From: Nocardia gamkensis NBRC 108242
GTDB lineage: Bacteria; Actinomycetota; Actinomycetes; Mycobacteriales; Mycobacteriaceae
Direction of reading: 5' to 3'
Assembly (NCBI RefSeq): GCF_001612985.1
Contig: NZ_BDBM01000072.1
Coordinates: 1 to 36,938 of the forward strand
Length of the DNA: 36,938 nt
Below, in pieces: positions 24,128 through 31,710 of this stretch. Under the pieces are notes generated by a model. It saw only the letters and a list, made by a program, of their open reading frames with translations, had not been told where the DNA came from and made no database searches. Within the stretch, counting starts at the first letter, position 1. The number at the start of each line of letters is the position of its first letter. A program made the position numbers and the translations under genes.

Positions 24128-24149
24128 GTCCGATCATCACATATCGGAC
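24128..24149. repeat. Inverted repeat at the galU start
   Basis: GTCCGAT and ATCGGAC flank CATCACAT, 2 nt upstream of the galU ATG on the - strand. It overlaps GATGAT, a possible -10 placed 7 nt before the ATG. An operator is the simplest reading. The remaining 220 bp up to dinB show no other signal I can name. Confidence 0.35.
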
Positions 24150-24368
24150 CGGGCGCCGAGCTCCCTCCCCGCGGCACGTCGGCGGTTATTTCAGGACTGC
24201 CGAGTACCGCGGCCGGCGCGGAAAAGGGCAGATCAAGGCGGGTGCGGCGCGACGGAGAGGCACCCGGAGGCGAGGGGAGGCGAGCGGCGATACCGGCAGG
24301 TAATCGGTAGCTAGCGCCCAGCCACCTGACAGCGTCACCGCCTGCTCCGAGCTGTCGGTGGGCGGGCG

Positions 24369-24374
24369 TAGATT
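24369..24374 (+). promoter_or_regulatory. -10 element giving a leaderless dinB transcript
   Basis: TAGATT fits TANNNT and is 6 nt before GTG 24381, so the transcript would begin at the start codon. No LexA-type box (TCGAAC-N4-GTTCGA) is visible in the 240-bp gap, which argues against SOS control. Confidence 0.5.
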
Positions 24375-24380
24375 GCACGC

Positions 24381-25859
24381 GTGCGTACCGAGAAACCGAG
24401 CGTCGAGCGCGCGGCCGCGCCGTCGACCGGGATCGGGACGACGCGCGGGGACGGCTCGGTGGGCCCGCGGCCGCTTCCGGCGTTCGCCGACGCGGACAGC
24501 GTCGCCCGCCGCTGGGTTCTGCATGTAGATATGGACGCATTCTTCGCCTCGGTCGAACAGCTGACCCGGCCGACGTTGCGCGGCAGGCCGGTGCTGGTCG
24601 GCGGAACCGGTGGCCGCGGGGTCGTCGCCGGAGCCAGTTACGAGGCGCGGATCTTCGGCGCCCGGTCGGCGATGCCGATGCATCAGGCGCGCAGGCTGGT
24701 CGGCGTCACCGCGGTGGTGGTGCCGCCGCGCGGGGCGGTCTACGGGGTGGTCAGCGGGCAGGTCTTCGACGCGCTGCGCAGCCGGATCCCGGTGCTGGAG
24801 ACGCTGTCGTACGACGAGGCGTTCGGCGAGCCCGCCGAGCTTGCGGGCGCGACGGTCGCGCGGGTGCACGCGTTCTGTGAGGAGTTGCGCGCGGTGGTGC
24901 GCGAGCGAACCGGGCTGACCGCCTCGGTGGGCGCGGGCACCGGTAAGCAGCTTGCCAAGATCGCCTCCGGCTTGGCCAAACCCGATGGGGTGCGCGTGAT
25001 CTCGCCGGTCGAGCAGCCGCGTCTGCTGGCGGGGCTGCCGGTGCGCAAGTTGTGGGGCATCGGGCCGGTCGCGGAGGGCAGATTGCGTTCGCTTGGCATC
25101 GAGACGGTGGGCGCTTTCGCCGCCCTGCCGGAGTCGGAGGCGATGTCGATCCTCGGCGGCAGTGTGGGCGCCGCGCTGCACCGGCTGGCGCGCGGCATCG
25201 ATGACCGTCCGGTCGCCGAACGCACCGAGGCCAAGCAGATCAGCGCCGAGACCACCTACGAGACCGACATCGTCAGCTTCGAGCAGCTGCGCCCGGCCAT
25301 CGAGGACATGGCCGCGGCGGCGCACCGGCGCCTCACCGGCGACGGGCGCGCGGCGCGCACGGTGGTGCTCAAACTGAAGAAGTCCGATATGAGCATCGTC
25401 ACCCGCTCCTTCACCTTGCCCTACGCCACCGAGGACCTGGCCACCCTCGCCGCCGCCGCGCAACGTTCGGCGCTCGACCCGCGGGAACTGGGCCCGATCC
25501 GTCTCGTCGGGGTCGGCTACGGCGGCCTGTCGACGATCCGCCAGGAGTCGCTGTTCCCCGAACTGGATCGAGGTACGGCCGCCGAGATCGTCACGGCGCA
25601 GCCGGAAGCCGAGCCCGCGCACTCCGCCGGACTCGGCGATGCCCCGCAGATCAGCGCGCCCACCTTGCCCGTCGCCGTCTGGCATCCCGGCATGGACGTG
25701 ACCCATCCCGAGCACGGCCACGGCTGGGTGCAGGGCGCGGGGCTCGGCGTGGTGACCGTTCGGTTCGAAACCCGTTCCACCGGTCCGGGTCCCGCGCGCA
25801 CCTTCGCCGCCGACGACGCCGCGCTCACCCGGGCCGATCCGCTGCGCAGCCTGCTGTGA
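24381..25859 (+). CDS. dinB: DNA polymerase IV (DinB/DinX type, Y family)
   Basis: Translesion DNA polymerase lacking proofreading. It has 492 residues, longer than E. coli DinB, with about 45 extra residues at the start and a C-terminal extension. Catalytic carboxylates are Asp50 (HVDMDAFFASVE) and Asp145-Glu146 (SYDEAF). Helix-hairpin-helix motifs (LPVRKLWGIGPVAEGRLR) and the little-finger domain follow. QESLF near residue 388 matches the beta-clamp binding motif. The final 90 residues include a HPGMDVTHPEHGHGWVQG module also found in mycobacterial DinX. GTG 24381 has no ribosome site but follows a -10 element directly. Confidence 0.95.
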   Translation: MRTEKPSVERAAAPSTGIGTTRGDGSVGPRPLPAFADADSVARRWVLHVDMDAFFASVEQLTRPTLRGRPVLVGGTGGRGVVAGASYEARIFGARSAMPMHQARRLVGVTAVVVPPRGAVYGVVSGQVFDALRSRIPVLETLSYDEAFGEPAELAGATVARVHAFCEELRAVVRERTGLTASVGAGTGKQLAKIASGLAKPDGVRVISPVEQPRLLAGLPVRKLWGIGPVAEGRLRSLGIETVGAFAALPESEAMSILGGSVGAALHRLARGIDDRPVAERTEAKQISAETTYETDIVSFEQLRPAIEDMAAAAHRRLTGDGRAARTVVLKLKKSDMSIVTRSFTLPYATEDLATLAAAAQRSALDPRELGPIRLVGVGYGGLSTIRQESLFPELDRGTAAEIVTAQPEAEPAHSAGLGDAPQISAPTLPVAVWHPGMDVTHPEHGHGWVQGAGLGVVTVRFETRSTGPGPARTFAADDAALTRADPLRSLL

Positions 25860-25962
25860 CGGCCGGGCCCGCGGCTCGACATCGCCCGGCCGGGCGCGTA
25901 CGTTCGCTGCCGACGACCATCGTCGGTCCGTGTGGATCCTCGGCGGCGCCGCCCGGTGCCGG

Positions 25963-25968
25963 TAGCCT
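25963..25968 (+). promoter_or_regulatory. Candidate -10 element for the lipoprotein gene
   Basis: TAGCCT within GGTAGCCTGAGAC fits TANNNT and closely resembles GGTAACCTGACAC before murE. It would leave about 80 nt of leader before TTG 26054. Confidence 0.35.
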
Positions 25969-26053
25969 GAGACCTCGTGCAGCGCCGCCGGTTCGGGTGG
26001 CGGCTGTCAAGGTGGAACACGACACGGACCTCTCGAACGCAAAGGACGAGCAG

Positions 26054-26554
26054 TTGAAGCTTCGTAAGACTGGACGCATCGCGATCGCCGGCCTGGCCAT
26101 CGTCGCCGCGCTTGGCCTGACCGCCTGCGGTGGCGACGACAAGGACAGCAAGCCCGCCGCCAAGACGTCGACCAGCGCCAAGGCGTCGGCGACCGCGAGC
26201 GCGAACCTGCCGCCGGTCCCGACTCCCGCGGAGCTGAACACCGCCCTCTCCCGTGCGCTGGACCCGTCGGTGCCCGCCTCCGAGAAGCTGGACAACGTCC
26301 AGGGCGCCGAAGCCGATCCGACGCTGCCGGATCGCCTGTCCCAAGCCGCGGCGGGCGCCGACGTGAAGATCGAGGTCACCGACGTCACCTCGTTCGGCGA
26401 CAGCGTGAACGCGAAGGCCAAGTTCATCCTCAACGGCCAGGAGAACATCGTCGACGTGCCGTTCGTCGCCGACAACGGCAAGTGGAAGATCCAGAAGGCG
26501 TGGGCCTGCACCATGCTGACCAACCTCGGTCAGCAGTCGGCGGCCTGCAGCTGA
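26054..26554 (+). CDS. MTB12-like secreted lipoprotein
   Basis: Exported lipoprotein of 166 residues. A signal peptide (KLRKTGRIAIAGLAIVAALG) ends in the lipobox LTAC, with Cys25 the lipidation site. A Lys/Ser/Thr/Ala-rich linker (30-55) leads to a domain with PTPAELNTALSRALDPSVP and a C-terminal DNGKWKIQKAWACTML, resembling the low-molecular-weight antigen MTB12 (CFP-2) fold of mycobacteria. TTG 26054 is chosen because AAAGGA lies 7 nt upstream; an upstream in-frame GTG (26012) would put charged residues before the signal. Function of the family is unknown. Confidence 0.8.
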   Translation: MKLRKTGRIAIAGLAIVAALGLTACGGDDKDSKPAAKTSTSAKASATASANLPPVPTPAELNTALSRALDPSVPASEKLDNVQGAEADPTLPDRLSQAAAGADVKIEVTDVTSFGDSVNAKAKFILNGQENIVDVPFVADNGKWKIQKAWACTMLTNLGQQSAACS

Positions 26555-26569
26555 GTTCGCACCGCCGGC

Positions 26570-26617
26570 CGGGCCGGTCGCCGGGATTCGTCTCGGCGTC
26601 CGGCCCGTCGTTGTTTT
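26570..26617 (+). terminator. Intrinsic terminator after the lipoprotein gene
   Basis: CGGGCCGG-T-CGCCG pairs with CGGCG-T-CCGGCCCG (8 bp, one T:T mismatch, 5 bp; 10-nt loop) and is followed by TTGTTTT, one of the few T-rich tails in this window. It separates the lipoprotein from the convergent toxin gene. Confidence 0.75.
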
Positions 26618-26671
26618 CGGAAGAGCCGGTTGTTCGGCGTCGGTGTCGTGGGTCGGTGCGCCGCCGGACTC

Positions 26672-27064
26672 CTATAACTTCAGCACTTTCAGGTCGGGCA
26701 TCGCGTCGTAATCACCGTCCTGGGTCACGATCGGAATGTCGTGTGCCAGCGCGGTCGCCGCGATCCAACTGTCATTGATCGGCACCTTGCGTCCGGCGGC
26801 CCGCAGGCGCGCGACCAGCAACGCCCAGCGCTCCGAAACGGTCTCGTCTACCTCGAGTGGCTGAAACCGCTGTGCCAGCTGGTAGGTCGCCAGCCTTCGG
26901 GCCGATGTCTCGGGGCCGGCAGCCCGCAGCACCCCGAGGCGGAGTTCACCGAGAGTGACAACCGAGACACCCCATTCGTACCCGTCGAATCGTGCCGGGT
27001 CGAAACGTTCCGCCTCGAGGCCGATGAATATCGACGTGTCGGCCAGCGCGCGTTGGTCGTTCAC
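26672..27064 (-). CDS. vapC: VapC-type PIN-domain ribonuclease toxin
   Basis: Toxin endoribonuclease of a type II toxin-antitoxin pair, expected to cut tRNA or rRNA when freed from its antitoxin. From GTG 27064 it has 130 residues. The PIN-domain acidic residues are all present: Asp9 (LADTSIFI), Glu40 (LGELRLG), Asp98 (INDSWIAATAL) and Asp116 (TQDGDYD), so it should be active. GTG 27064 overlaps the antitoxin stop as GTGA, favouring it over GTG 27067. The partner is immediately upstream. Confidence 0.92.
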   Translation of the reverse strand: MNDQRALADTSIFIGLEAERFDPARFDGYEWGVSVVTLGELRLGVLRAAGPETSARRLATYQLAQRFQPLEVDETVSERWALLVARLRAAGRKVPINDSWIAATALAHDIPIVTQDGDYDAMPDLKVLKL

Positions 27065-27315
27065 CACGGCAGGTCGTCCGTCGTCTCGGACAATGTCTGA
27101 CGGAGTTCCTCCCGTAGGCCCGTAGTATCCGGACCCAGGCGAACCAGTTCACGCAGGACCTCCGCGGCGGGTACCCACTGTCGCCGCCGCGGTAACGGGA
27201 TGATCTTCGCGACCGGCCGGTTGTCCTTGAGGATCTCGATCTCCTCGCCTGCCTCGACACGGCGCAACACGTCGGCGGTGTGATTTCGCAGGTCGCGAGC
27301 AGGTAGCGCGGTCAT
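27061..27315 (-). CDS. vapB: Phd/YefM-like antitoxin of the VapBC-type pair
   Basis: Antitoxin of 84 residues. The N-terminal part TALPARDLRNHTADVLRRVEAGE with EIEILKDNRPVAKIIPL is the Phd/YefM DNA-binding fold, and the Glu/Leu-rich tail ending in TTDDLPW should bind the toxin (motifs given in part). The ATG is 1 nt from a long palindrome and 6 nt after a -10 element, so the mRNA is probably leaderless and the pair self-repressed. The toxin start overlaps its stop. Confidence 0.88.
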   Translation of the reverse strand: MTALPARDLRNHTADVLRRVEAGEEIEILKDNRPVAKIIPLPRRRQWVPAAEVLRELVRLGPDTTGLREELRQTLSETTDDLPW

Positions 27316-27316
27316 T

Positions 27317-27351
27317 CTACAATCGTAGCCAATATGCTACGACTGTAGCAA
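27317..27351 (-). promoter_or_regulatory. vapBC promoter covered by a palindromic operator
   Basis: CTACAATCGTAGC (27317-27329) and GCTACGACTGTAG (27336-27348) are inverted repeats matching at 12 of 13 positions, around a 6-nt spacer. On the - strand, TTGCTA (27351-27346) and TACGAT (27327-27322) are -35 and -10 boxes spaced 18 nt apart, and the vapB ATG follows 6 nt later. The palindrome covers the whole promoter, as expected for autorepression by the VapBC complex. Confidence 0.85.
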
Positions 27352-27397
27352 TTAATCCGCCGGAGGTGCGCCGCCGGATCGCTTGGACGGCCATAGC

Positions 27398-28339
27398 TCA
27401 CAGGGTGGATCGAGTTTCGCTCGCGGGTGGGCCTGAGGTGGTGGTGGCCTCACGCGATGTGCGCCGCGCACGCCGGGCCCGCAGCAGCGCTTCGGTGGTG
27501 AAGATCGCCAGCGCGGCCCAGATCAGCGCGAAACCGGCCCATCGCGAGGCGGGCATCGGCTCGTGCGCGACGGCGACGCCCCAGGCCATCTGGAGCGCCG
27601 GGGTCAGGTATTGCAGCAGGCCCATGGTGGACAGCGCGACGCGCTGAGCCGCCACGGCGAACAGCAGCAGCGGGACCAGGGTGACCGGTCCGGTGGCCGC
27701 CATCAGCGCGGTGTGCGCGGGGCCGGAGGCGAATTCGCTGTGCCCCGTGATCGCCAGAGCGACGGCGAACGCCAGCGCGAAGGGCGCGGCGACGATGCCC
27801 TCGGCGGCGATGCCGCGCAGCGCGTCCAGCGGGATCACCTTCTTCACCAGGCCGTAGGTGGCGAACGAACAGGCCAGGGCCAGGGCGATGACCGGCGGCC
27901 TGCCGTAGTCGACGGTGAGCACGCCCACCGCGCCCGCGCCGAGTGCCAGGGCGGCCCACTGGGCGCCGGTCAGCCGTTCCCGGAAGATCACCACCCCGAA
28001 CGCGACGGTCACCAGCGGATTGATGAAATAGCCGAGCGCGCATTCCACGACGTGCCCCGAGGTGACGCCGTAGACGTACACCCCCCAGTTGAGCGCGATC
28101 GCGGCGGACGCTACGGCGGCCAGGCGCCAGACGCGGCCGCCGATGCCGCGCAACTCGCGTATCCGGCCGCTCATGGCGAGCACCGCCAGCACGACGACCA
28201 GCGTCCAGACGATCCGCTGCGCCACCACCTCACCCGGACTGGCGAACGCCAGCAATCCGAAGAACGCGGGGAAAAGTCCCCACAAGAAGTACGCGCTCGC
28301 TCCGAACGCTGCACCGGGGATGGACCTGCTTCGCCGCAC
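27398..28339 (-). CDS. rarD: RarD-like EamA/DMT family permease
   Basis: Polytopic membrane protein of 313 residues with about ten hydrophobic helices forming two EamA repeats. The start GAAFGASAYFLWGLFPAFFG, the segment ALNWGVYVYGVTSGHVVECA, the GYFINPLVTVAFGV helix and LLQYLTPALQM are typical of the RarD subgroup, named for chloramphenicol sensitivity in other bacteria; the substrate is unknown. GTG 28339 is the first start in frame and is divergent from the P-type ATPase gene. The 82-bp gap to vapB holds the vapBC operator. Confidence 0.9.
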   Translation of the reverse strand: MRRSRSIPGAAFGASAYFLWGLFPAFFGLLAFASPGEVVAQRIVWTLVVVLAVLAMSGRIRELRGIGGRVWRLAAVASAAIALNWGVYVYGVTSGHVVECALGYFINPLVTVAFGVVIFRERLTGAQWAALALGAGAVGVLTVDYGRPPVIALALACSFATYGLVKKVIPLDALRGIAAEGIVAAPFALAFAVALAITGHSEFASGPAHTALMAATGPVTLVPLLLFAVAAQRVALSTMGLLQYLTPALQMAWGVAVAHEPMPASRWAGFALIWAALAIFTTEALLRARRARRTSREATTTSGPPASETRSTL

Positions 28340-28361
28340 GAGGACGAACGTAGTTGTCCCG

Positions 28362-28367
28362 TAGCCT
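28362..28367 (+). promoter_or_regulatory. -10 element giving a leaderless ctpE transcript
   Basis: TAGCCT fits TANNNT and ends 7 nt before ATG 28375, so transcription would begin at the start codon. It lies in the 35-bp gap to the divergent rarD gene. Confidence 0.5.
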
Positions 28368-28374
28368 TGCGGTC

Positions 28375-30798
28375 ATGTCGATTACCGTGCAGGCTTCGGG
28401 CGCCACCGGACTGACCGCGGCCGAGGTCGAGCAACGTCGCCGCGACGGGCTGACCAACGACGTCCCCGATCGGGCGAGCCGCTCGGTCCGCGACATCGTC
28501 CGCGCGAACGTCTTCACCCGGATCAACGCCATCCTCGGGGTCCTTTTCGTCCTGGTGCTGGCCACCGGATCGATCATCGACGGCATGTTCGGCCTGCTGA
28601 TCGTCGCCAACAGCGCGGTCGGCATCATCCAGGAGATCCGCGCCAAGCGCACGCTCGACGAACTGGCCATCGTCAGCCAGGCCAAGCCGACCGTCCGCCG
28701 GGACGGCACGGCGGTCGAGGTCGCGCCGCACGACGTGGTGCTCGACGACCTGATCGAGCTCGGGCCGGGCGATCAGATCGTGGTGGACGGCACGGTCGAG
28801 GAGTCCGCGCAGCTCGAGGTGGACGAGTCGTTGCTCACCGGCGAGGCCGATCCGGTCGACAAGGCGGTCGGCGCCACGGTGATGTCGGGCAGCTACGTGG
28901 TGTCCGGGTCCGGCGCGTACCGCGCCACCAAGGTCGGCCGGGACGCCTACGCGGCGCGGCTGGCGGAGGAGGCGAGCAAGTTCACCCTGGTGCACTCCGA
29001 GCTGCGCAGCGGTATCGACAAGATCTTGAAGTTGATCACCTACCTGCTGATCCCGGCGGGCCTGCTGAGCATCTACAACCAGCTCGTCTCGAGCAAGGAG
29101 TCCTGGCGTCCGGCGCTCACCGGGATGGTGGCCGCGCTGGTGCCGATGGTGCCCGAGGGGCTGGTGCTGATGACCTCGATAGCGTTCGCGGTCGGCGTGG
29201 TGCGGCTGGGCAGGCGCCAGTGCCTGGTCCAGGAGTTGCCCGCGATCGAGGGCTTGGCCCGCGTGGACGTGGTGTGCGCGGACAAGACCGGCACGTTGAC
29301 CGAGAACGGCATGCGGCTGTCGGATCTGAAGACCCTGGACACCTTCGACGACACCGAGGTACGCGCCGCGCTGGCCGCGCTCGCCGCCGACGATCCGCGC
29401 CCGAACGCGAGCGTCCAGGCCATCGTCGAGGCCTTGCCGGACGGTCCCGGCTGGCAGCGCACCGCCGTCGCGCCGTTCTCCTCGGCCAAGAAATGGAGCG
29501 GCTGCTCCTACGGCGAGCACGGCGACTGGCTGCTCGGCGCGCCGGACGTGCTGCTGGACCCGGACTCCGCGGACGCGCGGGTGGCCGAGGAACTGGGCGC
29601 CTCCGGTCTGCGCGTGCTGTTGCTGGCCCGCGGCGACCGTGCGGTGGACGCGGCGGACGCTCCCGGCGTCGTGCGGCCCGCCGCCCTGGTCGTGCTGGAG
29701 CAGAAGGTCCGGCCCGACGCCCGCGACACACTCGAGTACTTCGCGAGCCAGGATGTCTCGATCAAGGTCATCTCCGGCGACAACGCCGTGTCGGTCGGCG
29801 CGGTGGCCTCCTCGCTCGACCTGCCCGGCGGCGATCACCCGATCGATGCGCGGGAACTGCCGGAGGACCGCGACGGGCTGGCCGGCGTGCTGGACCGCAA
29901 CACCACCTTCGGCCGGGTCCGTCCGGACCAGAAGCGCGCCATGGTGTCCGCCTTGCAGTCGCGCGGGCACACCGTGGCGATGACCGGTGACGGCGTCAAC
30001 GACGTTCTCGCGTTGAAGGATTCGGATATCGGCGTGGCCATGGGGTCGGGCAGCCCCGCGACCAGGGCGGTGGCGCAGATCGTCCTGCTGGACAACAAGT
30101 TCGCCACCTTGCCCTATGTGGTGGGGGAGGGACGCCGGGTGATCGGCAACATCGAGCGCGTCTCGAATCTGTTCCTCACCAAGACCGTCTATTCCGTCCT
30201 GCTCGCCTTCTTGGTCGGGATCGCCGGTGTCGGGTCCCAGATCTTCGACTACGAGCCCATCGGCTACCCGTTCCTGCCGCGCCACGTCACGATCGCGGCC
30301 TGGTTCACCATCGGCATCCCGGCGTTCATCCTCTCGCTCGCGCCCAACAACGAGCGCGCCCGCACGGGTTTCGTCGGACGGGTCATGCGACTGGCCATCC
30401 CGTCCGGCGCGGTGATCGGCGCGGCCACCTTCGTCGCCTACCTGATCGCCTATGCCGGGCCGGACGCGGGCGAGGAGCAGAAGGTCCAGGCGGGCACCAC
30501 CGCCCTCATCACCCTGATCATGATCGCGGTGTGGGTGCTGGCCATCGTGGCGCGTCCGTACGTCTGGTGGAAGGTGGTCCTGATCGCGGCGTCGGTGGCG
30601 GCGTACGTCTTCTTGTTCACCGTTCCGTTCACCCGCGAGTTCTTCAAACTCGACCCCTCCAACCTCGCGTTCACCGGTGCGGCGGTGGCCTGCGGCGTGG
30701 TGGGCATCGTACTGGTCGAGGCCGCGTGGTGGGTGAGCGCGGTGCTGCTCGGCGACAAGCGGCAACTGCTGCCGAGCTCGCCCGGCGGAGCCGCCTGA
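28375..30798 (+). CDS. ctpE: CtpE-like cation-transporting P-type ATPase
   Basis: Membrane cation pump of 807 residues, close in length and layout to mycobacterial CtpE, which has been linked to calcium uptake; the ion here is inferred. The actuator-domain motif LLTGEADPVD, the phosphorylated Asp303 in DKTGTLTENG and the hinge motif GDGVNDVLALK are intact. Two helices precede the actuator (ILGVLFVLVLATG and following), a pair flanks MVPEGLVLM, and six follow GDGVND. No heavy-metal CPx motif or N-terminal metal domain is present. ATG 28375 is chosen over TTG 28354 because of the -10 element 7 nt upstream. Confidence 0.93.
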   Translation: MSITVQASGATGLTAAEVEQRRRDGLTNDVPDRASRSVRDIVRANVFTRINAILGVLFVLVLATGSIIDGMFGLLIVANSAVGIIQEIRAKRTLDELAIVSQAKPTVRRDGTAVEVAPHDVVLDDLIELGPGDQIVVDGTVEESAQLEVDESLLTGEADPVDKAVGATVMSGSYVVSGSGAYRATKVGRDAYAARLAEEASKFTLVHSELRSGIDKILKLITYLLIPAGLLSIYNQLVSSKESWRPALTGMVAALVPMVPEGLVLMTSIAFAVGVVRLGRRQCLVQELPAIEGLARVDVVCADKTGTLTENGMRLSDLKTLDTFDDTEVRAALAALAADDPRPNASVQAIVEALPDGPGWQRTAVAPFSSAKKWSGCSYGEHGDWLLGAPDVLLDPDSADARVAEELGASGLRVLLLARGDRAVDAADAPGVVRPAALVVLEQKVRPDARDTLEYFASQDVSIKVISGDNAVSVGAVASSLDLPGGDHPIDARELPEDRDGLAGVLDRNTTFGRVRPDQKRAMVSALQSRGHTVAMTGDGVNDVLALKDSDIGVAMGSGSPATRAVAQIVLLDNKFATLPYVVGEGRRVIGNIERVSNLFLTKTVYSVLLAFLVGIAGVGSQIFDYEPIGYPFLPRHVTIAAWFTIGIPAFILSLAPNNERARTGFVGRVMRLAIPSGAVIGAATFVAYLIAYAGPDAGEEQKVQAGTTALITLIMIAVWVLAIVARPYVWWKVVLIAASVAAYVFLFTVPFTREFFKLDPSNLAFTGAAVACGVVGIVLVEAAWWVSAVLLGDKRQLLPSSPGGAA

Positions 30799-30862
30799 CA
30801 GACTGGACGCCTGACCAGCCGCGCCACGAGAAGCCTTGTGCGAAGCGGCCATTCAGAGTTGG

Positions 30863-30890
30863 AGTACCTTCTGGAGACTATGGAGGTACT
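30863..30890 (+). repeat. Inverted repeat framing the phzF start codon
   Basis: AGTACCT (30863-30869) and AGGTACT (30884-30890) are perfect inverted repeats around a 14-nt loop that contains both GGAG and the ATG of the phzF-family gene. TACCTT (30865-30870), overlapping the left arm, fits TANNNT. It could be an operator or an RNA hairpin presenting the start codon. Confidence 0.45.
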
Positions 30891-31698
30891 GCTGCACCAG
30901 ATCGACGCGTTCGCCGACGCACCGTTCTCGGGCAACCCGGCCGCGGTGATGCCGCTCCCGTCGTGGCTCCCGGATGCGTTGCTGCAACAGCTGGCCGAGG
31001 AGAACAATCTCGCCGAGACCGCGTTCTATACATCGCAATTACCTCCCGAGGCGGGCATGCCGCCGGGTGAGTGGCCCGCTTTCCACCTGCGGTGGTTCAC
31101 CCCCAGGGTGGAGGTCGCGCTGTGCGGGCACGCCACCCTGGCCAGCGCCGCGCAGATCCTGGCCGACCTGCATCCCGGCGAGGACCGGGTGAGTTTCTAC
31201 ACGCGCAGCGGCTGGCTGCACGTCGACCGCACCGACGACGACGAGTACATCCTCGACCTGCCGGTGGTGCCGAGCATCCCGGTGCGGCCCGATCCGGCGC
31301 TCGTCGCGGCGCTGGGGGTGCGTCCGGTGGCCGCGTATTCCGGCGCCGACGAAGTGATCGTCGTGGCGACCGAACAGGAGGTGCGCGATGCCGCGCCCGT
31401 GCTGTCGGCGTTCCCCGCCCTGCCGCGCGCCGCGATCGTCACCGCGCCCGGCGACACGGTCGATTTCGTCTCCCGTTTCTTCGGCCCCGGCGTGGGCGTT
31501 CCGGAGGATCCGGTGACCGGATCCGCGCACGCCCAGCTCGTCCCGCTGTGGAGCGAGCGGTTCGGCCGCACCGAATTGCACGCCAGGCAGCTCTCCCGCC
31601 GCGGCGGAAGCCTGCGCTGCGAACTGGCGGGCGACCGGGTGCTGCTGTTCGGGCGCTGCCGCCGCTACCTCGACGGCGTCGTCACCCTGCCGGACTGA
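30880..31698 (+). CDS. PhzF family isomerase/epimerase
   Basis: Cytoplasmic protein of 272 residues with the diaminopimelate-epimerase-like double fold. The family start HQIDAFADAPFSGNPAAV, catalytic Glu46 in NNLAETAFY, HLRWFTP, CGHATLA and the late VPEDPVTGSAHAQL are all present. PhzF itself isomerises a phenazine precursor, but no phenazine genes are nearby, so this is more likely one of the many uncharacterised relatives. ATG 30880 with GGAG at 30873-30876 gives the usual N-terminus; a longer frame to 30838 is unlikely. It converges on the next gene with only 12 bp between and no terminator. Confidence 0.9.
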   Translation: MEVLLHQIDAFADAPFSGNPAAVMPLPSWLPDALLQQLAEENNLAETAFYTSQLPPEAGMPPGEWPAFHLRWFTPRVEVALCGHATLASAAQILADLHPGEDRVSFYTRSGWLHVDRTDDDEYILDLPVVPSIPVRPDPALVAALGVRPVAAYSGADEVIVVATEQEVRDAAPVLSAFPALPRAAIVTAPGDTVDFVSRFFGPGVGVPEDPVTGSAHAQLVPLWSERFGRTELHARQLSRRGGSLRCELAGDRVLLFGRCRRYLDGVVTLPD

Positions 31699-31710
31699 GC
31701 GCCCGGCCGC

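Noticed and set aside
24150..24380. SOS (LexA) box upstream of dinB
   Set aside because: No TCGAAC-N4-GTTCGA-like palindrome is present.
28171..30852. An 893-codon open frame antisense to the P-type ATPase gene
   Set aside because: Same shadow effect; composition is low-complexity and the + strand shows all ATPase motifs.
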